A DNA stretch of 64,000 bases from Marinoscillum sp965229915 (GCF_965229915.1 NZ_CBDDJZ010000001.1:4836001-4900000); one strand, 5' to 3'. Counted from the first letter of the stretch, positions 8,496 to 17,239 are shown. Made by a program: numbers and translations. The notes: generated by a model not told the origin, from the letters alone.

Positions 8496-9128
8496 TTATA
8501 CGGGAATATATACGATCTTCTTGGTATCAAAGAACTCATCGTCATAGTAATCCTTGATGTTCTTGATGTTGTGAGGCCGGCCAAACTCTTTCAGCTCTTC
8601 TTTCAGATCACCACCTTTCAAAAGGAGATAGCCATTGGCTGCAGTAGGGTGATCCGTTGGTCGGATGAGCTTGTTGGACCATTGGTAGATCACTTTGGTT
8701 CTGGCTACTGCCCGGGATACGATGAAGTCAAACTTGTCTTTGATCTTCTCTGCTCGGATGTGTTCAGCTTTCAGGTTTTCTAATCCCACAGCATCCGCCA
8801 CTTCCTGCACTACTTTGATCTTTTTACCAATACTATCAACTAACAGAAACTCGCATTCAGGACACAAAATAGCCAGTGGAATGCCTGGAAATCCACCGCC
8901 GGTACCGATATCCAGAATTTTACTGCCGGATTCAAAAGTTAGGTATTTGGCAATAGCCAGACTATGAAGAACGTGTCGCGTGTAAAGCTGGTCAATATCC
9001 TTTCTGGAGATCACATTGATCTTCTCATTCCAATCAGTATAAAGACCTTCCAATTGTCTAAACTGGTCTTTTTGTAGGTCGGTAAGATTTGGGAAGTGAT
9101 CGAATACCTGCTGAACTCCAGAGCTCAT
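8496..9128 (-). CDS. rsmG: 16S rRNA (guanine527-N7)-methyltransferase RsmG
   Basis: Methylates G527 of 16S rRNA with S-adenosylmethionine. The SAM site ILDIGTGGGFPGIPLAI is near residues 69-85, followed by LLVDSIGKKIKVVQEVA (motif II) and DFIVSRAVA, all family hallmarks. I use the ATG at 9128 rather than the in-frame TTG one codon earlier: this ATG overlaps the sigma factor stop as TGATG, the usual coupled arrangement, and the resulting 210-residue length fits the family. The last residues (FDTKKIVYIPV) match RsmG ends. It is the third gene of the leftward transcript. Confidence 0.95.
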   Translation of the reverse strand: MSSGVQQVFDHFPNLTDLQKDQFRQLEGLYTDWNEKINVISRKDIDQLYTRHVLHSLAIAKYLTFESGSKILDIGTGGGFPGIPLAILCPECEFLLVDSIGKKIKVVQEVADAVGLENLKAEHIRAEKIKDKFDFIVSRAVARTKVIYQWSNKLIRPTDHPTAANGYLLLKGGDLKEELKEFGRPHNIKNIKDYYDDEFFDTKKIVYIPV

Positions 9129-9739
9129 CAAATGTGTTTCTTTTTGTCTTTCACCAATTCGTACATGAGCTCTCTGGCGCGGTGTAGCTGAGCCTTCACA
9201 GTACCCAAAGGGGCCTCCAATTCCTGAGCTATTTCTTCATAGGAAAGCTCGTCAAAGTATCTGAGCTTAACCAATCGTTGGTACTTAGCGGGAAGTTTGG
9301 TCACGAACATGCGCACCAGCTCGATTTTTTGAGCATTGATGGCTTCCTGATCAGGTGTACGGTCGCTGGCTTCTACGTCGATGTTAACAGACTCTCCACT
9401 GTCATCAGTAAATGAGGTGTTCAGACTATACGTTTCCAGCTTTTTCTTACGGATAAAGTCAATGGCATTATTGGTGGCTATTCGGAATAACCAGGTGCTG
9501 AACGTGTAGTCCTTCTTAAAACGAGCAAGGTTACGGAATGCTTTGGCGAATGCTTCGATGGTCAGATCTTCAGCATCATCCACATTACGGACCATTTTTA
9601 AGATCATGTGGTATACCGGCTTTTTATAACGACTCATTAACTCAGCAAAAGCCGATTCATCATTTTCCAGTGTAGCACGGTCGATGAGTTTGAAATCTTT
9701 TAATGCCTTATCTGAAAACTGCCTTTTTACTTCTTCCAT
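9128..9739 (-). CDS. ECF-type RNA polymerase sigma factor
   Basis: A 203-residue sigma-70 family protein of the extracytoplasmic-function group. Region 2 spans about residues 30-100, with the core-binding and -10 recognition part DAEDLTIEAFAKAFRN and STWLFRIATNNAIDFIRKK. Region 4 spans about 145-195, with the helix-turn-helix LSYEEIAQELEAPLGTVKAQ. Region 3 is absent, as expected. No anti-sigma factor gene is adjacent, so control is not evident locally. It is coupled to rsmG by TGATG and its 5' end overlaps the glycosyltransferase gene by 13 bases. A similar sigma gene sits near such housekeeping genes in other Bacteroidota, which suggests a general envelope or stress role. Confidence 0.92.
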   Translation of the reverse strand: MEEVKRQFSDKALKDFKLIDRATLENDESAFAELMSRYKKPVYHMILKMVRNVDDAEDLTIEAFAKAFRNLARFKKDYTFSTWLFRIATNNAIDFIRKKKLETYSLNTSFTDDSGESVNIDVEASDRTPDQEAINAQKIELVRMFVTKLPAKYQRLVKLRYFDELSYEEIAQELEAPLGTVKAQLHRARELMYELVKDKKKHI

Positions 9740-10869
9740 CTAATATTCCTTTCTAGCATCGCTCTGATAGCTACCAGAGGTAGAAAAATCGCATACATTA
9801 TATCCATCAAAGGATACCAGGCGACTCGTAAAGGAAGGCCTGTTTTGCTGGCGATTTTCTTGAAAAATAGTCCTTTTATAAGTACCAACAACGCAAAGGG
9901 TACAATAATTCTCCAGGGGTTATCTGAAAAACCTATCAAATATAGACAACTCAACCATAAGCTGGAATGGATTCCAGAATGGAACGAGAGCCTTTTTTGA
10001 AATTTTTCTTTGTAATGCTTACCAACGGAGAGATGTCTTGTCTTTTGAGTCAGGTACTTCTTCCATGTACGTTCTGGCTCCGAATAGGTTAGCGATTTCG
10101 GATGGATATTAACAGCTGGCCTTGCAATTGAATCCATTTTTTGAATCAACAAATCATCATCACCACCGGTGATATGCTGGATTCCATCAAATCCTGCAAC
10201 CTCTTGAAATAACGACTTGCGATAGGCGACATTTCTGCCGATAGCCATATAAGGCCGACCTGCAATTGTCTCACTTACATATTGTGTTGCTGTAAGCAAG
10301 GTCTCGTATTCGGTGATTTTGGAAATGAAATTATGAGTGGCATGATATGGGCCTAGCCCTATCACCAGATTGATATCTGCTGCAAACAGCGACTGAAAGG
10401 ATTGGAGCCAATAGTCAGATACAGGGACACAATCTGCATCCGTTAGCAACAGCCAATCACTAGCAGCTCGTTGGATGCATTGATTCAATGCATACTTTTT
10501 TGAGTCCCAACCTTCAGGAGTCTGATCGATCTCTATCCATTTTAAATGTGGGTGGGATTGCCGTTGTAGCCATTCCTTGGAGCCATCATTACATCGGTCC
10601 AGGCCTATGAGTACTTCGAAAGTGGAGTTTTGCTGATTTAGAATAGGAGGCAGGTTCTTTTGAAGGTTGGCTAACTCATTGTGTGCACAAACGATAACCG
10701 TTACCGGGATTTGATTCTTCTCCAGGGATTGGTATCTGAGTTGACTGATTCGTTTCCACTGAAGGAAAACCCCGGCTAGATGAAACAGGCCAGTCAGATA
10801 AAAAACGATGGTAACAGCTGTCAGCAACACAGCAGGTAAAGATAGAGGGCTAAAAATCATGCTTTTCAT
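9727..10869 (-). CDS. Membrane glycosyltransferase, family 2
   Basis: A 380-residue inner-membrane protein: one N-terminal helix (about 12-34), a cytoplasmic GT-A domain from about 50 to 280, and two C-terminal hydrophobic segments (about 310-365). The domain begins with VTVIVCAHNELANL, has the metal-binding LLTDADCVP and the acceptor-side GGDDDLLIQ, and lacks the QRxRW motif of processive synthases, although KKYLTQKTRH stands at that place. It resembles the glycosyltransferases that decorate lipids or surface glycans. The acceptor is unknown. It is the first gene of the leftward run and its ATG is 27 bases from the divergent tgt start. Confidence 0.88.
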   Translation of the reverse strand: MKSMIFSPLSLPAVLLTAVTIVFYLTGLFHLAGVFLQWKRISQLRYQSLEKNQIPVTVIVCAHNELANLQKNLPPILNQQNSTFEVLIGLDRCNDGSKEWLQRQSHPHLKWIEIDQTPEGWDSKKYALNQCIQRAASDWLLLTDADCVPVSDYWLQSFQSLFAADINLVIGLGPYHATHNFISKITEYETLLTATQYVSETIAGRPYMAIGRNVAYRKSLFQEVAGFDGIQHITGGDDDLLIQKMDSIARPAVNIHPKSLTYSEPERTWKKYLTQKTRHLSVGKHYKEKFQKRLSFHSGIHSSLWLSCLYLIGFSDNPWRIIVPFALLVLIKGLFFKKIASKTGLPLRVAWYPLMDIMYAIFLPLVAIRAMLERNIRWKK

Positions 10870-10880
10870 GGAGAGCCAAC

Positions 10881-10888
10881 TATTTTTG
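10881..10888 (+). promoter_or_regulatory. Bacteroidota -7 promoter element for tgt
   Basis: TATTTTTG, a full match to TAnnTTTG, ends 9 bases before the A of the tgt start codon. Transcription would start within a few bases of the ATG, leaving almost no leader. The element lies in the 27-base gap between two divergent genes, so the two promoters must overlap. Confidence 0.5.
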
Positions 10889-10896
10889 CGGCGTTC

Positions 10897-12027
10897 ATGA
10901 AATTTACCTTAGAAAACAACGACCCATCCTCCAAAGCGCGTGCTGGATTGATCACCACTGATCATGGTCAGATTGAAACACCCATATTCATGCCAGTGGG
11001 TACAGCCGGAACGGTGAAGGCTGTGCATCAACGGGAGATCAAGGAGGATATCAAAGCCGAGATTATTCTAGGCAACACCTACCATCTTTACTTGCGGCCC
11101 GGTTTGGATGTGATCAAAGCTGCTGGTGGTCTTCATCAGTTCAATGGCTGGGATAAACCCATACTGACAGATAGTGGTGGGTATCAGGTCTATAGTCTCG
11201 GGGATAACCGAAAAATTACTGAGCAGGGAGTGAAGTTCAAATCACATATCGATGGGTCCATGCATGATTTCACCCCAGAAAATGTCATGGATATTCAGCG
11301 GGTGATCGGTGCAGATATCATCATGGCTTTTGATGAGTGCACTCCTTATCCTTGCGATAAAAAGTATGCCGAGAACTCCATGCACATGACGCATCGTTGG
11401 TTGCGCCGGTGTATCGAGCATTTTGATCAGACAGAGCCCATTTATGACTACTCACAAACGCTTTTCCCAATTGTTCAGGGTAGTACCTATCCAGACTTAA
11501 GAAAGCAATCTGCGGAGTTTATAGCGGAGCAAGGACGTGAAGGAAATGCCATTGGTGGATTATCGGTGGGCGAGCCTCATGAAGACATGTATGCCATGAC
11601 TGAGCTGGTATGTGATATCCTTCCGACGGATAAACCGAGGTACCTGATGGGTGTAGGCACTCCTGAAAACCTATTGGAATGCATTGCGCTGGGGGTAGAC
11701 ATGTTTGACTGTGTGATGCCAACACGTAATGCAAGAAATGGCATGTTATTTACTAGTGAGGGCATCATTAATATCAAAAATGAACGGTGGAAAACGGACT
11801 TTTCTCCTATTGACCCACCGATAGGAGGCTATGTGAGTACATTTTATTCTAGAGCTTATTTGCGGCATCTGATTATGAGTAAAGAAATACTCGGAGCTCA
11901 AATCTGTAGTGTACACAATTTAACGTTCTACTTGTGGTTAGTAAAGGAAGCAAGGGAACAGATAAAAGCAGGTACATTTGCCACCTGGAAAGATCGCATG
12001 ATTAAAAAAGTGACCACAAGACTGTGA
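10897..12027 (+). CDS. tgt: Queuine/preQ1 tRNA-guanine transglycosylase, without zinc cysteines
   Basis: Exchanges guanine at the wobble position of GUN-anticodon tRNAs for preQ1. The nucleophile region LTDSGGYQVYSLG, the substrate loop IIMAFDECTPYP, the GGLSVGEPHEDMY segment with Gly-rich base-binding residues and MGVGTPENLL are intact, as is the second aspartate in DMFDCVMPTRNARNG. The structural zinc site normally reads DxxCxCxxC before YSRAYLRHL; here it reads DPPIGGYVSTFYSRAYLRHL, so all three cysteines are replaced by Ile, Gly and Ser, while the final His (SVHNL) remains. The 376-residue length is normal and the rest aligns well, so this looks like a functional, metal-free variant. It is coupled to the next gene by a GTGA overlap. 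Confidence 0.95.
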   Translation: MKFTLENNDPSSKARAGLITTDHGQIETPIFMPVGTAGTVKAVHQREIKEDIKAEIILGNTYHLYLRPGLDVIKAAGGLHQFNGWDKPILTDSGGYQVYSLGDNRKITEQGVKFKSHIDGSMHDFTPENVMDIQRVIGADIIMAFDECTPYPCDKKYAENSMHMTHRWLRRCIEHFDQTEPIYDYSQTLFPIVQGSTYPDLRKQSAEFIAEQGREGNAIGGLSVGEPHEDMYAMTELVCDILPTDKPRYLMGVGTPENLLECIALGVDMFDCVMPTRNARNGMLFTSEGIINIKNERWKTDFSPIDPPIGGYVSTFYSRAYLRHLIMSKEILGAQICSVHNLTFYLWLVKEAREQIKAGTFATWKDRMIKKVTTRL

Positions 12028-13106
12028 AGAAAATAGATTGGTACATACTGCGTCAGATTCTCACCACATTCATTTTTGTGGTGTTCTTACTCGTGCTGAT
12101 CATCTGTGTCATCGACTTTACAGAGAAGAATGATGATTTCATTCAAAACAACGTTTCTCGCGCACAGATCATCAAGTATTACCTGACCCTTTTTCCCTAC
12201 TTCGCCACCTTACTCACTCCCATTACGGCCTTTATTGCCGTAGTCTTCGTCACGGCTAAAATGGCGGCTAAAACGGAGATTGTGGCCATTCTTGCTTCCG
12301 GAGTTTCATTTCGGAGAATGTTGCTTCCATATTTTATCGGAGCTAGTCTCATCGCTGCGATGAGCTTTGTTTTTATGGGGTATGTCATTCCTGATGCTAA
12401 TAAGTTTCGGATTGGTTTTGAGTTGAATTACCTGAAAAAGCCCTTTTTCTACTCTGACAGAAATATCCATTTAAAGATTGCTGACAATGACTATATCTAC
12501 ATCGATCGGTACAACAACCAGCGCGATATTGGGTACACCGTCACGTTGGAGAAAATAATTGATGAGCAGCTAGTAGATAAAATCACGGCCAAGCGGATTC
12601 ACTGGGATACAGCTACTAACAAATGGAGTTTGAAAAACTGGCAGAGGCGTCAGATTTTTGATGACAAAGAGATCATAACAGGAGGAGGTGCGTCCAAAGA
12701 TATTGATACTTTGTTGAACCTTTCTCCTGCAGATTTTCAAAATAAGGAAAGGCACCACGAGACATTGACGCTGACCGAACTGAATGACTACATCAAACTA
12801 CAGAAAAGCAGGGGTGCAGATGATGTGCAATTCTACCAAATAGAAGTGTATATACGTTACATGCAGCCTTTTGGGGTGATCATTCTTTGTTTTATAGGCG
12901 TGATCGTTTCGGCAAAAAAATCAAGAAGGGGAACTGGTTTTCAGATTGCTCTGGGCTTTTTGATTGCCTTTATATTTATCCTTTTCTTTATCCTGGCAAG
13001 GGCTATTGCAGAAGCTGGAACAATTGATCCAGTTATTGCCGTATGGATTCCGAATCTGATCTTCTCCGTGCTAGGGTTAGTTCTTTACAATACCGTGCCT
13101 CGATGA
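12024..13106 (+). CDS. LptF/LptG family lipopolysaccharide-export permease
   Basis: A 360-residue YjgP/YjgQ permease of the LptB2FG complex that extracts LPS from the inner membrane. It opens with KKIDWYILRQILTTF, typical of LptF/LptG, with helices at about 11-32, 55-80 and 100-120, a periplasmic beta-jellyroll domain (about 130-265), and three C-terminal helices (about 275-355). In Bacteroidota two such proteins are usually encoded apart; this one cannot be told LptF from LptG with confidence, though the LptG-like C-terminus is favoured. The start is GTG, overlapping the tgt stop as GTGA, so translation is coupled. Its own stop overlaps the next start as ATGA. Confidence 0.9.
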   Translation: MKKIDWYILRQILTTFIFVVFLLVLIICVIDFTEKNDDFIQNNVSRAQIIKYYLTLFPYFATLLTPITAFIAVVFVTAKMAAKTEIVAILASGVSFRRMLLPYFIGASLIAAMSFVFMGYVIPDANKFRIGFELNYLKKPFFYSDRNIHLKIADNDYIYIDRYNNQRDIGYTVTLEKIIDEQLVDKITAKRIHWDTATNKWSLKNWQRRQIFDDKEIITGGGASKDIDTLLNLSPADFQNKERHHETLTLTELNDYIKLQKSRGADDVQFYQIEVYIRYMQPFGVIILCFIGVIVSAKKSRRGTGFQIALGFLIAFIFILFFILARAIAEAGTIDPVIAVWIPNLIFSVLGLVLYNTVPR

Positions 13107-14017
13107 CCCAGGAGAACAAGGATTTCGCTTTTCTGCACTTTATTGTGCTGATCTGGGGATTCACTGCTATTCTAGGCGTGTTGATTGATTTGCCATCTGT
13201 AGAGATGGTCTTTTTTCGCACCTTGATTGCCTCACTTGGACTGGCTGTGCTTTTGTTGATTTGGAGAAAGGGTTTCAATTTCCGATCGGGTAAGCACTTT
13301 CCGGTTACACTGGGTACTGGAGCATTAATAGCGGCTCATTGGATCTTATTTTTCCTTTCAGCCAGGGTTTCCAATGTTTCGGTTTGCCTGGCTGGTATGG
13401 CTACTTGTTCATTATGGACCAGTTTTCTGGAGCCACTGACCTCTAAGAAGAAGATAAAACTGTTTGAAGTGATCTTAAGCGTTATAGCGTTTGCAGGAAT
13501 CGTGATCATTTTCAATGTAGAATTCGATTACATCCTGGGATTGGCATTGGCGGTTCTTTCGGCATTTATTTCCGCTTTGTTTACCGTGATCAATGGAAAT
13601 ATCACCAAAAAAGAAGATCCGTTTGTGATCACCTTTTATGAAATGGTAGGGGCTACCATAGCCATAGCCATTTTCTTCCCGATATACTTGATGCTGGATG
13701 GAGTAGATTCACTTGCAATGAGTCCTACACTTAGCGACTGGGGATACCTGTTGTTGCTTGGGTTGGTCTGTACGGTTTACGCCTATAGCTACTCAGTCAA
13801 GCTGATGCAGCGGTTGTCGGCCTTTTCTGTCAATCTGACGGTCAATTTGGAGCCGGTCTATGGAATCATCATGGCACTGATCTTCTTTCCGGAAGACGAG
13901 CAAATGACTCCTGGTTTCTACGTGGGAACAGGACTGATCTTAACCTCCGTCTTGATTTATCCGTTGTTAAACAGAGCTTTCAAACGCAAAGCCATAGAAA
14001 CGGATAACTTAAGATAA
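13103..14017 (+). CDS. EamA/DMT-superfamily transporter
   Basis: Ten-helix inner-membrane transporter of the drug/metabolite type with two EamA repeats (about residues 8-135 and 150-290). Signs are the opening HFIVLIWGFTAILG, the loop after helix 3 with AAHWILFF, and the repeat-2 YSVKLMQRLSAFSVNLTVNLEP pattern, of which VNLEPVYG is characteristic. I use the ATG at 13103, not the upstream in-frame codon at 13043, because it overlaps the LptF/G stop as ATGA and places the first helix near the N-terminus (304 residues). The substrate is unknown; relatives export amino acids or metabolites. Confidence 0.88.
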   Translation: MTQENKDFAFLHFIVLIWGFTAILGVLIDLPSVEMVFFRTLIASLGLAVLLLIWRKGFNFRSGKHFPVTLGTGALIAAHWILFFLSARVSNVSVCLAGMATCSLWTSFLEPLTSKKKIKLFEVILSVIAFAGIVIIFNVEFDYILGLALAVLSAFISALFTVINGNITKKEDPFVITFYEMVGATIAIAIFFPIYLMLDGVDSLAMSPTLSDWGYLLLLGLVCTVYAYSYSVKLMQRLSAFSVNLTVNLEPVYGIIMALIFFPEDEQMTPGFYVGTGLILTSVLIYPLLNRAFKRKAIETDNLR

Positions 14018-14338
14018 ATGCTCGTTACAACTACCAACAACATTGAAGGAAAGCAAATCACTGAATACTTTGGATTGGTCACTGGTGAGGCGATCATCGG
14101 TGCCAATATTTTTAAGGACTTTTTCGCATCCATAACAGACGTGGTAGGAGGTAGATCAGGTGCCTACGAACAAGCATTGAAAGAGGCCAAAGATATCGCT
14201 GTACGGGAAATGCAGGAGCGTGCTCAGGCCATGGGTGCCAATGCCGTAATCGCTGTGGATCTGGACTATGAAACGGTGGGAAAAGCTGGAGGAATGCTGA
14301 TGGTAAGTGCCAGTGGTACGGCGGTGAGATTTTCCTAA
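14018..14338 (+). CDS. YbjQ/UPF0145 family protein
   Basis: A 106-residue cytoplasmic protein of the YbjQ family (once called heavy-metal-binding domain). Family marks are TTTNNIEGKQITEYFGLVTG at the start, GGRSGAYEQALKEAK in the middle and MGANAVIAVDLDYETVG near the end. Members form pentameric, dodecin-like rings; their cellular role is not established. It begins directly after the EamA stop codon with no spacer, so it is the fourth gene of the tgt transcript. It converges on the HHH/barrel gene, and the two stop codons overlap by 4 bases. Confidence 0.9.
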   Translation: MLVTTTNNIEGKQITEYFGLVTGEAIIGANIFKDFFASITDVVGGRSGAYEQALKEAKDIAVREMQERAQAMGANAVIAVDLDYETVGKAGGMLMVSASGTAVRFS

Positions 14339-16377
14339 CCCCTAAACTTATACCTCAACATCAGCTTCACATCTGATCGAAGACTTCCCTGAATTTCATT
14401 TAACCCAGAGCCGACCGAGTCTTGATTGGTATAGTCAAACATCGAGTACCGAGCCCATAAGGTTAAGGAGCGGTTGACATTGTATTGGGCCAGGAAATAT
14501 GTGCGAGTGCCAATGCCATTGTAGGCTGGAATACTGAATGCATAGAGTACATCCTTTTCATAGATGTACTGGCGGTTATTGTAGTCATCGGTATCGAATA
14601 GTGCAAAACGCGTGCTCAGTTTCATCTTCCAGAAACTCACATTCACATCCTGAAGTATTGCTAAACCGTGAGTGGTTTGATCCACTTGTGAATAGGACGA
14701 TCCTTGAATCCGAGATTTGAAACTGAATGCCCGACCGATAGCATAATCCAAATTGACGATGTAGTTTCTTTTAACTGTCTCAGTTAGCTGGCTTAAGGAA
14801 CCATCCTCAGAACCCACTGATAATTCCTTGTTTTCTTGCCTAAACTGTGCATAGATCGTGATTGACCGGGTAGGTTTATAGGTAAATCGTCCGAGGTATT
14901 CGAAACCACTGGAAGGCGCATCTACCCTAAACCGCAGCCAGGGAAAGGTGAACTTGTCGAAGTATGCCGAAAACTGATATTTTCTACTTGGTCTATAAGC
15001 AATTCCCCAGTAGGTTCCCCTTTCATTGATCACCCGAGTACCTTCGCCAAAAGCATTGCCATAGTAGGAATGGAAATCCTTATCATAGTGTCTAAAGGAC
15101 CAGCTAAAATCCAGTTTAGGTGTAAGGGACAGTAATATGCCACTCACGGCACCCATTCCACCTGACTGTGAGCGCGCCACTTCTCCAAAAATCATCAGAT
15201 TCTGATAGTTGAAGTTGGAGTAAACACTACCGATGAAGTTTTCATCGCCGGAGAATTCATACTGATTGTAGTTATTGGGCTTCTTTTGGAGCGGTCGAGA
15301 ATAATGTGAATATAGTCCGGTCGCACCAATGGAGAACTGATGCTTGATGTTGTATTCCACAGCCATACCGGTACTGAGTTCATTGATGGTGTTTTTCGAT
15401 CCTAGTTCGTTAGCAGTGCGGTGGTAGCCGGTTTGCTGGATGGCGTTGACAAATTCCTCAAAATCAGAATAGGTGGTATCATTTTGCAGATTGCCATCCT
15501 GCGCGAGGTAAGACCCAAAGCTCGTCACCTCGAGACTGCCAAACTTTAATGTGGCTGCTGCTCCTCGGAAAAAGCCTGATTCCAATACGGAGGTATATGG
15601 TTTTACCCCAGTGGAGTTTCGTTTGATCGTATTGATGGTCTCTGCACCCTTGCCAGCCCCAAATCCAGCCCCAAACACTAAACCTTGCCCAAACTGCATT
15701 TGGTAATCTCCCAATACCAGTGTTTTGAACTTGCCTTTATTCTGCAAGGCGAAATGGTAAGAGTAAAAGTCAAAACCGTATTGCTGTTCTGAAGGATCGA
15801 TGGCTAATTGTTCACCAGCATCTTTTTCAAAGGTCATTCCCAAACTGAAATCATCCGAATGACTCACTCGAAAACGGCCGTAGAGCGTATTTCTGTCACC
15901 GGTGTATTCTGAATCATCCTCTCGCTGATAACCCTCCGGTTGCTGCACAGTGGTGGAGTATCGTAAGAGCAGGTAGTTGTTTTCTTCATTCAAAATTCTT
16001 TTGACCAGAGGCCTGGAGTCCAACACCTCGGTTACGGTCACAAAGGGTAACAGGTCTCGAATGGTGGGAACATCAAAATCAGGAATCGCTTGCAGTTCGT
16101 ATAACGAGATGAGTTTGCCAACATCCTCGCGGTATTGAAAAAAGGAATTGACCTGAGCCGGTGTGAGAATGTATAATGAGGCAAGATCGGCTTTGGATGC
16201 TTTGTTCAGGTTTAATGGGTTGGTGTAGAATAGCAGGAGTGATTCATAGAGGTCTTCATAGCTGATGTCCTCATCCTGGATTTGGAAGCGTTTTTCAGCA
16301 AACTCCTCTAGATCTATGTCCTGTCCCCAAGCGAGTACAGTGATCAAAAGTAACGCTATGAAGCAGAATCTCCTCAT
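14335..16377 (-). CDS. Helix-hairpin-helix protein with outer-membrane beta-barrel
   Basis: A 680-residue protein: signal peptide 1-18 (ending AWGQ), a helix-hairpin-helix (ComEA-like) segment at about 53-113 (LNLNKASKADLASLYILTP and FFQYREDVGKLISLYELQ), and from about 150 to the end a run of short amphipathic strands rich in Tyr, Phe and Gly that reads as an outer-membrane beta-barrel (for example FSLGMTFEKD, YQMQFGQGLVFGAG), ending KLMLRYKFRG. HHH motifs bind DNA in ComEA, so a periplasmic DNA contact is conceivable, but the HHH here may be only a structural hairpin. It is coupled (ATGA) to the PorV-like gene upstream of it, and the two likely act together. No function is known. Confidence 0.8.
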   Translation of the reverse strand: MRRFCFIALLLITVLAWGQDIDLEEFAEKRFQIQDEDISYEDLYESLLLFYTNPLNLNKASKADLASLYILTPAQVNSFFQYREDVGKLISLYELQAIPDFDVPTIRDLLPFVTVTEVLDSRPLVKRILNEENNYLLLRYSTTVQQPEGYQREDDSEYTGDRNTLYGRFRVSHSDDFSLGMTFEKDAGEQLAIDPSEQQYGFDFYSYHFALQNKGKFKTLVLGDYQMQFGQGLVFGAGFGAGKGAETINTIKRNSTGVKPYTSVLESGFFRGAAATLKFGSLEVTSFGSYLAQDGNLQNDTTYSDFEEFVNAIQQTGYHRTANELGSKNTINELSTGMAVEYNIKHQFSIGATGLYSHYSRPLQKKPNNYNQYEFSGDENFIGSVYSNFNYQNLMIFGEVARSQSGGMGAVSGILLSLTPKLDFSWSFRHYDKDFHSYYGNAFGEGTRVINERGTYWGIAYRPSRKYQFSAYFDKFTFPWLRFRVDAPSSGFEYLGRFTYKPTRSITIYAQFRQENKELSVGSEDGSLSQLTETVKRNYIVNLDYAIGRAFSFKSRIQGSSYSQVDQTTHGLAILQDVNVSFWKMKLSTRFALFDTDDYNNRQYIYEKDVLYAFSIPAYNGIGTRTYFLAQYNVNRSLTLWARYSMFDYTNQDSVGSGLNEIQGSLRSDVKLMLRYKFRG

Positions 16378-17186
16378 TCGTCTATTTTTCCAAATTCGAT
16401 TGAAAGGGTGATTTCATGCACCGCTCCCAAAGGGGCACTGGTAAACGAGTAATCCATCAAAAACCCAGCTGTGTTGATTCCAAAGCCAAAAGCGGCATTA
16501 GTAGTCGTGCCGGATTCAGTACCTTGAAGGTTCACTCCGGTTCTGAGTACTAAAAAGTCCATCAGTCCATATTGCAGACCTGCCTTAAAAATCTCCCGTG
16601 CTTCCAGCTGCTTTTCTACTTCCCAATTTAGCGCAATGTTTTCCAGCGGTGCGATGGACATCCCGGCTTTCATGGTGGTGGGGTATTGGGCTCCATGTTT
16701 GAAATTGAAAATATGTGCTCCAAAGGAGATGATATCAGTGATCTCCGCCAGCCCGCCAAATTCTCCTACCAGTTTTCGGTCATCTTTCAGACCTTCTGCA
16801 TGCGTTTGAATGATGCTTACACCTCCACCCAAACTCACCATTTGCAACTTGTTACTTATGACCAGTCCTAGTAGCTGCTGATTGAACAGATCATCTCCAA
16901 ATTTGAAGTATTTGACACCAAAGTTGAGAAGCCTGGTATGATAGATGGCGCCACCACCTACCACATGAAATCCCTCGATGTTGTAGCGATTTTGGTAACT
17001 CACCATCACCGAAGTGGCTTTCAAGCTTCCAGAGGCACCCGGATTGTTGAATAACGACCATGAATTGACTGTAGCCACGGATGCATCCGCCATGGCGCTA
17101 CTGCTTGCTCCCAGGTTGTAGTCTCCATCCTGAGCGTGCACAATGAATGGGAGAAATAGTATCAAGGCGAGTAAAAAGCGAAGCAT
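16374..17186 (-). CDS. PorV/PorQ-like outer-membrane beta-barrel protein
   Basis: A 270-residue protein with a signal peptide (1-18, ending VHAQ), then NLGASSSAMADASVATVNSW and LFNNPGASG, the SLG/NPA-type opening of UPF0164, PorV and PorQ outer-membrane proteins, and a body of alternating strands ending VHEITLSIEFGKIDE. It resembles members of the FadL-like PorV family that hold T9SS cargo at the surface, but true PorV is longer and this one cannot be placed further. It precedes the HHH/barrel gene on the same strand with an ATGA overlap, so their products probably pair. The 53-base gap upstream is shared with the divergent MORN gene. Confidence 0.75.
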   Translation of the reverse strand: MLRFLLALILFLPFIVHAQDGDYNLGASSSAMADASVATVNSWSLFNNPGASGSLKATSVMVSYQNRYNIEGFHVVGGGAIYHTRLLNFGVKYFKFGDDLFNQQLLGLVISNKLQMVSLGGGVSIIQTHAEGLKDDRKLVGEFGGLAEITDIISFGAHIFNFKHGAQYPTTMKAGMSIAPLENIALNWEVEKQLEAREIFKAGLQYGLMDFLVLRTGVNLQGTESGTTTNAAFGFGINTAGFLMDYSFTSAPLGAVHEITLSIEFGKIDE

Positions 17187-17227
17187 AACGCAAACTAGGT
17201 TTTTCCTGTTATTATATCAATACTCCG

Positions 17228-17235
17228 TATGTTTG
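17228..17235 (+). promoter_or_regulatory. Bacteroidota -7 promoter element for the MORN gene
   Basis: TATGTTTG, a full match to TAnnTTTG, ends 5 bases before the A of the start codon. With the usual distance from this element to the transcription start, the mRNA would begin at the ATG itself (leaderless). A -33 box is not obvious. Confidence 0.5.
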
Positions 17236-17239
17236 AAAT

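Noticed and set aside
9129..9131. TTG start one codon before the rsmG ATG (and the same for folK at 55033-55035).
   Set aside because: In both cases the adjacent ATG gives the known family N-terminus, and for rsmG it forms a TGATG overlap with the upstream gene.
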